Notes under the pieces: model-generated
Seen by the model: only the letters and a program-made list of their open reading frames with translations
Told to the model about the DNA's origin: nothing
Database searches by the model: none
NCBI GenBank assembly: GCA_023249645.1
Contig: JAHFCF010000018.1
Location: 1,438-55,576, forward strand
DNA: 54,139 bases
Source of the DNA: Elusimicrobiota bacterium
Lineage (GTDB): Bacteria > Elusimicrobiota > Elusimicrobia > UBA1565 > UBA9628
Reading direction: 5' to 3'
Position numbers and translations under genes: made by a program
In this document: one piece after another, positions 30,713 to 38,570 of the stretch
Position numbering within the stretch: position 1 is the stretch's first letter
Layout of the letters: the number at the start of each line of letters is the position of its first letter

Positions 30713-33046
30713 TCAATCTAAACGCGCCGCTTTGAGTGCCTTCAAGACCTTCTCCGGCGCGAAAGGCGGCTCGGTCAGGCGGATACCCACAGCGTCATAG
30801 ATGGCGTTGGCAATGGCCGGCTGGGGACCGTTGATGCCGATCTCCGAGACTGATTTCGCGCCGAAGGGACCGTCCGCCTCATAGGTCGGGATCAGGATGG
30901 TCTTAAAAGGCGGCGCGTCAGAAGTCGCGTAGATCTTGTAGCTTCTAAAAGACGCGTTCTGCATGGCCCCGGAAGACGAGAAGAGCATCTCCTCGGTCAG
31001 GGCGTAGGAGATGCCGTTCAAGACCGCGCCGTCGTTCTGCCCCTCCGCGAGGGTCGGATTGATCGCCGTGCCGCAGTCAACCGTAGCGACGTAGTCCACG
31101 ACCTTCACCTGGCCGGTCTCCGTATCCACCTCCACCTCCGTGAAGTGCGCGGCAAAGGGAGGAGGCGAGCTCTGCGCGATGTGCGAGGCGACCCCCATGA
31201 TCTGGTGCTGGTCGTGATAGTAGAAGGCCGTGTTGGCCACCTCGGAGAGGGAACACGACCGGCCGGACTTTCCCACGACCCGGCCGCCGACAAGATCGAG
31301 ATCCTCGGGCTTCTCATCCAGGATCTTGGAGGCGACCTTCACGATCTGTTCGCGCGCGTGCAGCGCCGCCTTCTTGACCGCGTTGCCTGAGATGAAGGTG
31401 GTCGAAGAGGCGTAGGCGCCCACGTCGAAGGGGGTCAAGTCCGTGTCCGAGGAAAGAACAATGATGTCCGCGACCGTGATGCCCAGGACCTCGGCCGCGA
31501 TCTGGGCCAGCACCGTGTCCGAGCCGGTCCCCAGGTCGGTGGCTCCCATCAAGAGATTGAAGGATCCGTCCTCGTTCATCTTCAGCGAGGCCGCGGCCAT
31601 GTCCACCTCGGGGATGCCCGAGCCCTGCATGAGGCAGGCCATGCCCAGACCCCGGCGCTTGGGGCCGGTCTGTTTCTTGTTGAGCTTTTTGCGTTCCTGC
31701 CACTTGAAAGCGGCCAACCCCTGCTTGATGCACTCATCCATGCCGCAGGAGCCGATCTTCTGCTCGATGCCCTCGCGGCCCTCTCCCATGGCCTTGAACA
31801 CCGGCGAGCCCTCGCCCGAGCGGATGTAGTTCTTCTGCCGGAACTCCAAGGGATCCATCCCGATCTTCTCAGCCATCATGTCCATCTGGCTCTCCCAGGC
31901 GAAGAAGCCCTGGGTCGCGCCGAAGCCGCGGTAGGCGCCGCCGACGGGAAGGTTCGTGTAGACCGAGCGGCCGACGAAGCGGCTGTTCTTGGCCTGGTAC
32001 ATGGGCAGGGTGTGCGAGCCCGAGCACATCATGACGGTCAAAGAATGCGCGCCGTAGGCCCCGTTGTCGCAGTAGACTTCCATGTGCGCGTCCGTGAGCG
32101 TGCCGTCCTTCTTGGCGCCGGTCTTAAGATGCACGACGAAGGGATGGCGCGTGCGCGAGGAGACGAAGGTCTCCTTGCGGGTGAACTCGATCTTGACCGG
32201 CCGGCGCGTGGCCAGGGTCAAAGCGGCGCAGATGGGCTCAAGGAGCACCTCCTGCTTGGAACCGAATCCTCCGCCGATGCGCGGCTTGATGACTCGGATG
32301 GATTTAAGCGGTATCTGCAGGACCCGCGCCGTGATGCGCCGGCAGTGGAAGGGGACCTGGGTCGAAGTGCGGATGACCAACCGGCCGTCGCCGTCGAGAT
32401 AGGTGATCGCGATGTGCGGCTCCAAGGCGCAGTGCTGGGCCCATTGCGTCTTGTACCACTGGTCCACCACCACGTCCGCCTCGGAGAACCACTCGGAGGC
32501 CTTCACCTCGAAATCGAACTTGGCGCAGATGTTGTGCGGCGCGTCCGGGATGTTCTTGGAATCCGTCTCGTCATGGATGACGGGTGCGCCATCCTTCAGC
32601 GCCTCCATCGTATCGAAAACCGGGGGAAGGACTTCGTAGTCCACCTTGATCTTGGAAAGAGCTTCCTCCGCGGCCTGAGGCGTCTCGGCCGCGACAGCCG
32701 CGATGCGGTCGCCCACGTAGCGCGCCTTCTCGCTCAGCGTCAGGGTGTCGTAAGGCGAGGGCTCGGGATAGCCCTGCCCCGCGGTCGTGCAGCGCACGCG
32801 CGGCAAGTCCTCATGCGTGAGGACCGCCAACACGCCAGGGACTTTTTTTGCTTCGCGGGTATCGATCTTCTTGATGCGGGCGTGGGCGTGGGGACTGTAG
32901 AGAAGCCGGCCGGTCAAAAGCCCGCGGATGTCCACGTCATCGGTGAACTGCGCGGTTCCGCAGGCCAAGGCCAGGGAGTCGATCTTGTCCACGCGATGAT
33001 TGACGACCGTGAAATCCCTCTTCTCCGCTATATTTCCCATACTCAT
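30713..33046 (-). CDS. Molybdenum hydroxylase large subunit (xanthine dehydrogenase-like)
   Basis: 777 aa, the molybdopterin-binding subunit. GTAQFTDDVDIRGLLTGRLL opens the family domain. KPRIGGGFGSKQE and GGAYRGFGATQGFFAWE are cofactor-binding loops, and FGAKSVSEIGINGPQPAIAN carries the catalytic glutamate region. With the FAD and 2Fe-2S subunits it would hydroxylate a purine or other N-heterocycle using water. The linked 8-oxoguanine-deaminase-like gene suggests purines. AAAGGATG precedes ATG 33046; a second in-frame ATG is two codons on. It follows the small gene at 33152 after a gap with two palindromes. Confidence 0.92.
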   Translation of the reverse strand: MSMGNIAEKRDFTVVNHRVDKIDSLALACGTAQFTDDVDIRGLLTGRLLYSPHAHARIKKIDTREAKKVPGVLAVLTHEDLPRVRCTTAGQGYPEPSPYDTLTLSEKARYVGDRIAAVAAETPQAAEEALSKIKVDYEVLPPVFDTMEALKDGAPVIHDETDSKNIPDAPHNICAKFDFEVKASEWFSEADVVVDQWYKTQWAQHCALEPHIAITYLDGDGRLVIRTSTQVPFHCRRITARVLQIPLKSIRVIKPRIGGGFGSKQEVLLEPICAALTLATRRPVKIEFTRKETFVSSRTRHPFVVHLKTGAKKDGTLTDAHMEVYCDNGAYGAHSLTVMMCSGSHTLPMYQAKNSRFVGRSVYTNLPVGGAYRGFGATQGFFAWESQMDMMAEKIGMDPLEFRQKNYIRSGEGSPVFKAMGEGREGIEQKIGSCGMDECIKQGLAAFKWQERKKLNKKQTGPKRRGLGMACLMQGSGIPEVDMAAASLKMNEDGSFNLLMGATDLGTGSDTVLAQIAAEVLGITVADIIVLSSDTDLTPFDVGAYASSTTFISGNAVKKAALHAREQIVKVASKILDEKPEDLDLVGGRVVGKSGRSCSLSEVANTAFYYHDQHQIMGVASHIAQSSPPPFAAHFTEVEVDTETGQVKVVDYVATVDCGTAINPTLAEGQNDGAVLNGISYALTEEMLFSSSGAMQNASFRSYKIYATSDAPPFKTILIPTYEADGPFGAKSVSEIGINGPQPAIANAIYDAVGIRLTEPPFAPEKVLKALKAARLD

Positions 33047-33066
33047 TCATCCTTTCGCATGAAATG

Positions 33067-33119
33067 ACTGTGTCCGGACACAGTTGCTGGTTTTTTTGAC
33101 ATACTGTGGGCGCCCACAG
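33067..33119. repeat. Palindrome pair upstream of the hydroxylase gene
   Basis: ACTGTGTCCGGACACAGT (33067-33084) and CTGTGGGCGCCCACAG (33104-33119), both perfect and both CTGT-N8-ACAG. The first is identical to the palindrome at 45553-45570, 12.5 kb away. They lie inside the hydroxylase operon, between the small gene and the large-subunit gene. Confidence 0.85.
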
Positions 33120-33151
33120 CTGGACGCTGAATAATCAAACCATTCCTTAAT

Positions 33152-33346
33152 TTATTTAATGACTCCGAGAGGACGCTCCTCCCGGCCCTGGGAGCGCAGT
33201 ATTTCATTTTGCACTTTCCACATCCTAGCAATGATTGCGGTTCTCTCTTCGACAGGCAATTTGTCCAACATTACACGACGGCATCTCTTCGCTCTAAAAA
33301 TACGCTCGGCCAGTTTTTGAACGGCGGACATCTTTTCCTTCTTCAT
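33152..33346 (-). CDS. Small protein in the hydroxylase operon, unknown function
   Basis: 64 aa. Its ATG overlaps the stop of the iron-sulfur subunit gene (ATGA), the same coupling used elsewhere in this operon, which argues it is real. The product is basic and helical (MSAVQKLAERIFRAKRC, LPVEERTAIIARMWKVQNEI), resembling short orphan proteins with an L-P-x-E-E-R/K-I-x-x-V-x-x-M pattern. No enzymatic motif. It could be an assembly or regulatory factor; nothing in the sequence proves this. Confidence 0.65.
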   Translation of the reverse strand: MKKEKMSAVQKLAERIFRAKRCRRVMLDKLPVEERTAIIARMWKVQNEILRSQGREERPLGVIK

Positions 33347-33858
33347 TCTGATCCTGCCCGAAGTTTTCGCGCAGCCAAAAGAACGCCCTCCACCTGCTTG
33401 ACATAGCCCGTGCAGCGGCAGAGGTTCCCGTCCAAGGCGCGGCGCACGGCCGGCTCATCCGGGTCAGGGTTCTCGTCTAAAAGCGCTTTGGCCGCCAGCA
33501 CCATGCCCGGGATGCAGAAGCCGCACTGCACGGCGCCCGCCTCGACAAAGGCCGTCTGGATGGGATGGGGCTTGTCCGTGCTCCCCAGGCCCTCGATGGT
33601 CAGGACCTTGCGGCCATGCGCCTGGGCCGCGAAGAGAAGGCAGGCGAGAGAGGGCTTTCCATCCAGGAGGATAAGACACGTGCCGCAGTCGCCGTTGTCG
33701 CAGCCCTTCTTGACGCCCTTGAAGCCCTGGGCCCGCAGAGTGTCGAGGAGATTGTCTCCCGCCCCCACCCGCAGAGAAACGTCCTTGCCGTTGATCTGGA
33801 TGACGATATCCAGCTGGCCATCCACGACCTTGAGGACCCCGCGCCCTTTCTTGGCCAT
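33343..33858 (-). CDS. Molybdenum hydroxylase 2Fe-2S subunit
   Basis: 171 aa from ATG 33858, chosen because TTAGGAGAT lies just ahead and family similarity begins there. The plant-type cluster is bound by GCDNGDCGTCLILLDGKPSL followed by Cys, and the second cluster by QCGFCIPGM and CRCTGY. It passes electrons from the molybdenum site to the FAD subunit. It lies between the FAD subunit gene and the 64-aa gene. Confidence 0.94.
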   Translation of the reverse strand: MAKKGRGVLKVVDGQLDIVIQINGKDVSLRVGAGDNLLDTLRAQGFKGVKKGCDNGDCGTCLILLDGKPSLACLLFAAQAHGRKVLTIEGLGSTDKPHPIQTAFVEAGAVQCGFCIPGMVLAAKALLDENPDPDEPAVRRALDGNLCRCTGYVKQVEGVLLAARKLRAGSE

Positions 33859-33866
33859 AAGATCTC

Positions 33867-34718
33867 CTAATCCTGGAAAGCGGCGATCACCACCCGCCGC
33901 GCCAACACCCCGGCGACTTCGCAGGCATAGGCCTTGGCCTCGGAAGCATTGGTCAGACGCTGAAGCTCGGCTGTGACCGCGAAACCGGCTGCCCAGGCCG
34001 CTGATTCGTCGCAAGGCTGGCCAAGCAAACAGGCTTCGGCTTCAGCCATGCGCGTGGCCCGGGGCAGAACCGCTCCTAAAACGATCCGGACATCCAGACA
34101 TCGGCCATCTTTCTTCGCCCCGACCACCACACAGTTGGCCCAGGCCTCCCAGTCGGTCTTCGTGGCCGCCAACCGGTCGGTCGCCGCGGACCAAGACTTG
34201 GTCACCGCCGGCACGCGGATCTCGGTCAGAAGATACTTGCTCCCGAATTCGCGCATGACCTCCGGCTTGAGGATCTCAGCAAAGGGGAAGCTCTTCTCTT
34301 TACGGCCGTCCGTAGCGACCGCGACCGCATCCAGGGCCAGAAAGACCGCCGGCAGATTATTGAGGGGATGGGGCCGCACCACATTGCCGCCCACGGTCCC
34401 CATGTGGCGGGCCGGAGCATTGCTGACAAAAGCCGCGGTCTGGGCGATCACGCCGCACGCCCATTTTGCGAGAAGCGGCGATTTCTCCATCTCGTCAAAC
34501 GTGCACAAAGCGCCGATCTTGAGCCATTTCTTGTCAGCCTTGATGTGCTTCAAGGGAACGTCGGAGATGTCCGCCACGATCTCGACCTGGGGAGAGATGT
34601 TCCGGGTCAGCCGCGTGCCGCCGGCCACGACCAGGACCTTTCCCTTGGCGCGCGACAAAAGACGGGCGGCCTCGGCCACACTCGTTGGAAAACAGAACTG
34701 TCGGATGTTGTTCTTCAT
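33867..34718 (-). CDS. Molybdenum hydroxylase FAD-binding subunit
   Basis: 283 aa. It starts FCFPTSVAEAARLLSRAKGK, has the FAD motif VVAGGTRLTRNI (normally A-G-G-T-D/N-L) and the second FAD loop HMGTVGGNVV, then a CO-dehydrogenase-type C-terminal domain. It oxidises the iron-sulfur subunit and hands electrons to NAD or another acceptor. ATG 34718 abuts the stop of the MoaD-like gene, and its stop is 8 nt before the iron-sulfur gene. Confidence 0.92.
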   Translation of the reverse strand: MKNNIRQFCFPTSVAEAARLLSRAKGKVLVVAGGTRLTRNISPQVEIVADISDVPLKHIKADKKWLKIGALCTFDEMEKSPLLAKWACGVIAQTAAFVSNAPARHMGTVGGNVVRPHPLNNLPAVFLALDAVAVATDGRKEKSFPFAEILKPEVMREFGSKYLLTEIRVPAVTKSWSAATDRLAATKTDWEAWANCVVVGAKKDGRCLDVRIVLGAVLPRATRMAEAEACLLGQPCDESAAWAAGFAVTAELQRLTNASEAKAYACEVAGVLARRVVIAAFQD

Positions 34719-34997
34719 TCAGCCTCCGGAGATGGGCGGAAAGATGTGCAGGACGCTGCCTTCCTTGATCGCGACCTGGTCCAAGGCCTGGCGGTCGAGG
34801 ATGTCCGAGTCAAGGGCCAGCAGGAACTCGTTGCGCACGACTTGGCCGTCGCCGTAGAGAGCCTTCGCGGTCTCTGGGCCCCCTTGCTCGGCGATGCGCT
34901 TGACCGCATCAGCCGCGGTCCGGGCCTCCACCCACACCTGGGCCTTGCCCAGGCGCAGGCGCAGGGTGGTGTAGAGCTTGACCAGGACCTGGGCCAT
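34719..34997 (-). CDS. MoaD/ThiS-like ubiquitin-fold sulfur carrier
   Basis: 92 aa. Beta-grasp pattern (VLVKLYTTLRLRLGKAQVWV, FLLALDSDILDRQAL) with the C-terminal signature FPPISGG. The free Gly-Gly end is activated by an E1-like enzyme to carry sulfur; a ThiF-like gene is divergently placed at 36396. It is embedded by an ATGA overlap and a zero-gap junction between the amidohydrolase and the FAD subunit, so it is tied to the hydroxylase. A dedicated molybdopterin or cofactor-sulfuration role is inferred; no moaE is present. Confidence 0.88.
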   Translation of the reverse strand: MAQVLVKLYTTLRLRLGKAQVWVEARTAADAVKRIAEQGGPETAKALYGDGQVVRNEFLLALDSDILDRQALDQVAIKEGSVLHIFPPISGG

Positions 34998-36361
34998 CAG
35001 ATCTTCTCCAGCATTTCTTGGGACAGCTTGTTCGCCCGGCTCGCCAAAGCCCGCTCGTCGACCTTGACGAGCTTGCCGTCCTCCACGACCAGCTCGCCAT
35101 GGACCAGCACATGCTTGGCCTTATGGCTGGCCCCGCAAAAGACCAGGGCTGCCACGGGATCGGACAGCGAGCCCGCGAAATCCAGTCCGCTCACGTCGAA
35201 GATGGCGATGTCGGCCGCCTTGCCCGGCGAGAGCTCGCCGATGTCGTCGCGGCCCAACACCTCTGCTCCACCGCGCGTGGCGATCCACAGAGCATCGCGC
35301 GCCGGCATGGAAGCGACGCCGGCCTTGACCCGGCTGACCAGCATGGCCTGGCGCACCTCGGCCATCATGGCTGACGCATCATTGGAAGACGAACCGTCCA
35401 CTCCCAGGCCGACAGGGACTTGATGGTCGAGGTACATCCGCACCGGAGCGATGCCCGAGCCCAGACGCAGATTGGAACTGGGGCAATGGGCCACGCCCGT
35501 GCGCGTCTTGCCCATGAGCTTGGCTTCCGACTGATCCATGTGCACGCCATGGGCGAACCACGACCGACCGCCTTCGAGCCAGCCCACGGACTCCATGTAG
35601 GCCAGGGGCCTCATCTTGTGCTGTTGAAGACAGAAGGTCTCCTCGTCGATGGTCTCGGCCAGGTGCGTGTGCAGGCGCACGCCCCATTTCTTGGCCATCT
35701 GGGCGGAGAGCTTGAGCAGCTCGGTCGTGACCGAGAAGGGCGAGCAGGGCGCCAGGGCCACGCGCGTCATGGCCAAGGGCTTGGGGTCGTGATACTTCTG
35801 GACCAGGCGCTCCGAATCCTTCAGGATCTCGTCTTCGGTCTGCACCACGTCGTCGGGAGGCAGCCCGCCCTTGGACCGGCCGCGCGACATGGAGCCGCGG
35901 CAGGCATGAAAGCGCATCCCGATCGCGCGCGCGGCCTCGATCTCGCGATCGATCAAGTCCGCGCTCTTGCCGCCTGGGAAAAGATAGAAGTGGTCCGAGC
36001 TCGTGGTGCAGCCGGTCAAAAGCAGCTCGCCCAGGCCGACCTGCGCGCTCACAAAGACTCCCTCGGGAGTGACATGCCGCCAGACTTCGTAGAGATAGAG
36101 GAGCCAGTCGAAGAGCTTCTTGTCCTGGACCGCGGGGAGATTGCGCGTCAGGGTCTGATAGAGGTGGTGGTGGGTATTGACGAGGCCGGGGATGACCACG
36201 CAGCCGGTCGCGTCGATGACCCGGTCGGCTTTGACCTTCAGTCCTCGGCCGACCTGTTTGATCTCCGGCCCCTCGACGAGCACGTCGCCGGACGAGATCT
36301 CCTCGCGGGCGTCGTCCATGCGCGCGACCCTCAAAGCGTTCTTAATGAGGATTTTCTTCAT
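34997..36361 (-). CDS. 8-oxoguanine deaminase-like amidohydrolase
   Basis: 454 aa from ATG 36361. The metal site opens with NTHHHLYQTLTRNLPAVQDK (His64-66), and HTHLAET, HGVHM and GVDGSSSNDASAM supply the remaining ligands of an ATZ/TRZ-type amidohydrolase. H-H-H-L-Y-Q-T-L-T-R with F-D-W-L-x-x-L-Y is characteristic of 8-oxoguanine deaminases and hydroxydechloroatrazine hydrolases. Deamination of 8-oxoguanine would give urate, which fits a purine hydroxylase operon. It is the first gene of the operon. Confidence 0.87.
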   Translation of the reverse strand: MKKILIKNALRVARMDDAREEISSGDVLVEGPEIKQVGRGLKVKADRVIDATGCVVIPGLVNTHHHLYQTLTRNLPAVQDKKLFDWLLYLYEVWRHVTPEGVFVSAQVGLGELLLTGCTTSSDHFYLFPGGKSADLIDREIEAARAIGMRFHACRGSMSRGRSKGGLPPDDVVQTEDEILKDSERLVQKYHDPKPLAMTRVALAPCSPFSVTTELLKLSAQMAKKWGVRLHTHLAETIDEETFCLQQHKMRPLAYMESVGWLEGGRSWFAHGVHMDQSEAKLMGKTRTGVAHCPSSNLRLGSGIAPVRMYLDHQVPVGLGVDGSSSNDASAMMAEVRQAMLVSRVKAGVASMPARDALWIATRGGAEVLGRDDIGELSPGKAADIAIFDVSGLDFAGSLSDPVAALVFCGASHKAKHVLVHGELVVEDGKLVKVDERALASRANKLSQEMLEKI

Positions 36362-36375
36362 CGTTGGGATTCTCT

Positions 36376-36382
36376 TATGATA
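36376..36382. promoter_or_regulatory. Overlapping bidirectional -10 boxes
   Basis: CTTATGATAAC reads TATGAT on the plus strand (14 nt before ATG 36396) and TATCAT on the minus strand (15 nt before ATG 36361). The hydroxylase operon and the ThiF-like gene would share this 34-bp gap. Confidence 0.5.
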
Positions 36383-36395
36383 ACATTTCTTTTGC

Positions 36396-37106
36396 ATGAG
36401 CCTCTCCTTACGGGAAGCGGAGATCCAAGCCCTCCGGCGCGGCAGCGTACCCAAGCGCTACGAACGCAACATCGGCTCCCTGGGCAAAGACGGGCAGGCC
36501 CGCCTCTTGGAGCGCCGCGTGGTCGTCGTGGGCCTGGGAGGCCTGGGGGGCCATCTTGTCGAGATGCTCGCGCGCCTGGGCGTGGGCCGCATCGCGGGCA
36601 TCGACGGCGACGTCTTCGACGAGACCAACCTCAACCGCCAGGTCTTCTCGGACATGGACAACATCGGCAGGAAGAAAGCCGAGGTCGCCCAAGAACGCGT
36701 GGCCCGCATCAATCCGGCCGTGGAGTTCTCCCCCCACGTCGCCCGCTTCGAGTCCCTGGGAGAGGCATTCTTCAAAGACTGTGATCTGGTCTTCGACTGC
36801 CTAGACCGCATCCCGCCGCGCCTGGAGCTCTCACGCCGCTGCGCGGCCGCCCGGGTCCCTCTGATCCACGGCGCCATCGCGGGACTCTGCGGCCGGGTCG
36901 CCGTCTGCCTGCCCGATGCGTGCATGATGGAGAAAATCTACACGGACAAGACCATCGAGCGCGGCATCGAGGCGGAACTGGGCAACCTGCCCATGACAGC
37001 CGCGGCCGCCGCTGACTTGATGGCCGCCCTGGCCCTGCCGATCCTTCTGGGAAAACCCGCCCGGGCTCTCCTGCGTCTTTTCGATCTCAGCGAAGGTTCT
37101 CTTTAA
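36396..37106 (+). CDS. ThiF/MoeB/HesA-family E1-like adenylating enzyme
   Basis: 236 aa. The ATP-binding loop is VVVVGLGGLGGHLVEMLAR (residues 46-52 for the glycine core), followed by GIDGDVFDETNLNRQVF with the conserved Asp and Asn-Arg-Gln. It would adenylate the C-terminal glycine of a ubiquitin-like protein, most simply the MoaD-like product of the divergent operon. The C-terminal C-x-x-C zinc pairs of canonical MoeB/ThiF are not visible, so it is a divergent member. Confidence 0.9.
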   Translation: MSLSLREAEIQALRRGSVPKRYERNIGSLGKDGQARLLERRVVVVGLGGLGGHLVEMLARLGVGRIAGIDGDVFDETNLNRQVFSDMDNIGRKKAEVAQERVARINPAVEFSPHVARFESLGEAFFKDCDLVFDCLDRIPPRLELSRRCAAARVPLIHGAIAGLCGRVAVCLPDACMMEKIYTDKTIERGIEAELGNLPMTAAAAADLMAALALPILLGKPARALLRLFDLSEGSL

Positions 37107-37114
37107 GACCAGAG

Positions 37115-37141
37115 GAGGTTATCACAATCCGTGATAACCTC
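37115..37141. terminator. Hairpin between convergent genes
   Basis: GAGGTTATCAC and GTGATAACCTC form a perfect 11-bp stem with a 5-nt loop. It sits in the 40-bp gap between two gene ends, so it could stop transcription from both sides, but there is no T-run. Confidence 0.5.
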
Positions 37142-37146
37142 GTATA

Positions 37147-38241
37147 TCATTGCGGCGCCACGAGCTTCGACGGAGGGATCACATCATACTGTCCATCGGA
37201 GAAGCGGAACCATAAGTCTTGCCCGGACGCATGCACGCTCACCCAGGCCTCGGGATTCCTGCCTTTGATGTTCCTTAAAACCGCTTCCTGGCCCACCCGA
37301 TCCGCCCTCGGCTTGATCAGCCCCTGGGAGACTTCCGCGATCCTTTGAGCGACGCTCTGGCGGACCGCATCGGACAGTGCCAAGTGCCCGGCGTCCAGCT
37401 GTTGCCCGGCCAGATGCCAGAGAGGCTGGCCAACAATGCCTTTGTTGATCAGGTGATAGTGCTCTCCCGTGAGATCCTGAACGGCCCGCTCCAATCCCTC
37501 CCAGGCGCGCAGACCTCCGCTGCTGGCGAAATCCTCCTGCAGCTGCGGCGAGACGCCGCCCCCCCTTGACATCCCGTCCACATCCTCCCAGGTCATCTTG
37601 GCCGCCAGCCGCGCGGCCAGCGCAGCATCGGGATCCTGGGAGTGCTCCTGCAGCCATTCCTTGAACTCCGGGCTGCTCGCGATGGAATCCTTTTTGGAAT
37701 GCAGCTTCGCCGAGGATGATTTCTTCCCGTCTGACCCCGCAATAGGCGCTGCCTCGTCTTTTTTCCAGATCTTGCCCGCGGCCGCGATCTGCTCGGGGAG
37801 TTTCGCCGCTTGGGCCGCGTAGAGGCCGACCTTGGGCCGCAGCTCCTTGGGCACCAGGCAGTCAGCCTGGTGGAGAGCCAGGACTTCCTGCGCCAATTGA
37901 GCGTCTTGCGGCGACCGATCGATCCTTCCGATCAATCGAGAAGCATAGGCTCCGACTTCTTTTTGCATCTGGCGGACTTGCTTGGCGGTCAGCCGGCCCT
38001 CCATCGCCTCAGGGGACAGCTTGGTCTCGATGGAGACCCTCTCCATGACCTCGGCGAAGTTGGAAGGCAGCATCGGCACCCGCAATTGGGCGGCCAAGGC
38101 CGCGCCGAACCTCTGCGCCACCACCGGCCAGCCAGTGACTGCCTTCGCCTCCAGACGGACCTGGGCATCCGCGTCCAGAACGCACGGCCCGACGGCCACA
38201 AACGCCAGAGCCCAGAGAAGGCTGAATCTCAAGATTCTCAT
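37147..38241 (-). CDS. Exported protein, unknown function
   Basis: 364 aa from ATG 38241, chosen because GGAG lies 9 nt ahead and a signal peptide follows (ILRFSLLWALAFVAVGPCV); ATG 38265 is an in-frame alternative. The mature part is helical (LSPEAMEGRLTAKQVRQMQK, LTGEHYHLINKGIVGQPLWH) with a Lys/Ser-rich middle and a small beta-rich end (WVSVHASGQDLWFRFSDGQY). No known domain. Unlike most exported-protein genes here it has no CTAGG-type element upstream. Confidence 0.72.
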   Translation of the reverse strand: MRILRFSLLWALAFVAVGPCVLDADAQVRLEAKAVTGWPVVAQRFGAALAAQLRVPMLPSNFAEVMERVSIETKLSPEAMEGRLTAKQVRQMQKEVGAYASRLIGRIDRSPQDAQLAQEVLALHQADCLVPKELRPKVGLYAAQAAKLPEQIAAAGKIWKKDEAAPIAGSDGKKSSSAKLHSKKDSIASSPEFKEWLQEHSQDPDAALAARLAAKMTWEDVDGMSRGGGVSPQLQEDFASSGGLRAWEGLERAVQDLTGEHYHLINKGIVGQPLWHLAGQQLDAGHLALSDAVRQSVAQRIAEVSQGLIKPRADRVGQEAVLRNIKGRNPEAWVSVHASGQDLWFRFSDGQYDVIPPSKLVAPQ

Positions 38242-38332
38242 AAAAGTCGCTCCGCGCTTAAGCATAACCCCATATCCCGAAAATTTCAAGGGGTAATTGT
38301 TTATAATTTCCATCATACGTTCTGGAGGCTTT

Positions 38333-38569
38333 ATGGACAAGAAAACAAAGACGCCGCCGCAAGAGGACTCCACCGGCACCTACGTCTACGACAAGAAGCT
38401 GGGCAAGGTGGTCAAGGTCTCCCAACGCATCCCCTCGATCTCAGCCAAGGGGACCGGCGGGGACTTCTCCGACGACATGGGCTCCCCTCCCTGCGGCAAC
38501 GACGCCTGCCCGTCGGCCGGCACCTGCGGCATGGGCGGCGGAGGATTCGGAGGGATGGGCGGCTTCTAG
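38333..38569 (+). CDS. Small Gly/Cys-rich protein
   Basis: 78 aa from ATG 38333 with TGGAGG and a TATAAT box upstream. The first part, TGTYVYDKKLGKVVKVSQRI, is a short beta motif; the end CGNDACPSAGTCGMGGGG has three cysteines and a glycine tail. It may bind a metal or carry the cysteines for redox or cross-linking, but no family is recognised. It starts a four-gene run ending with uppP and yggU. Confidence 0.7.
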   Translation: MDKKTKTPPQEDSTGTYVYDKKLGKVVKVSQRIPSISAKGTGGDFSDDMGSPPCGNDACPSAGTCGMGGGGFGGMGGF

Positions 38570-38570
38570 C

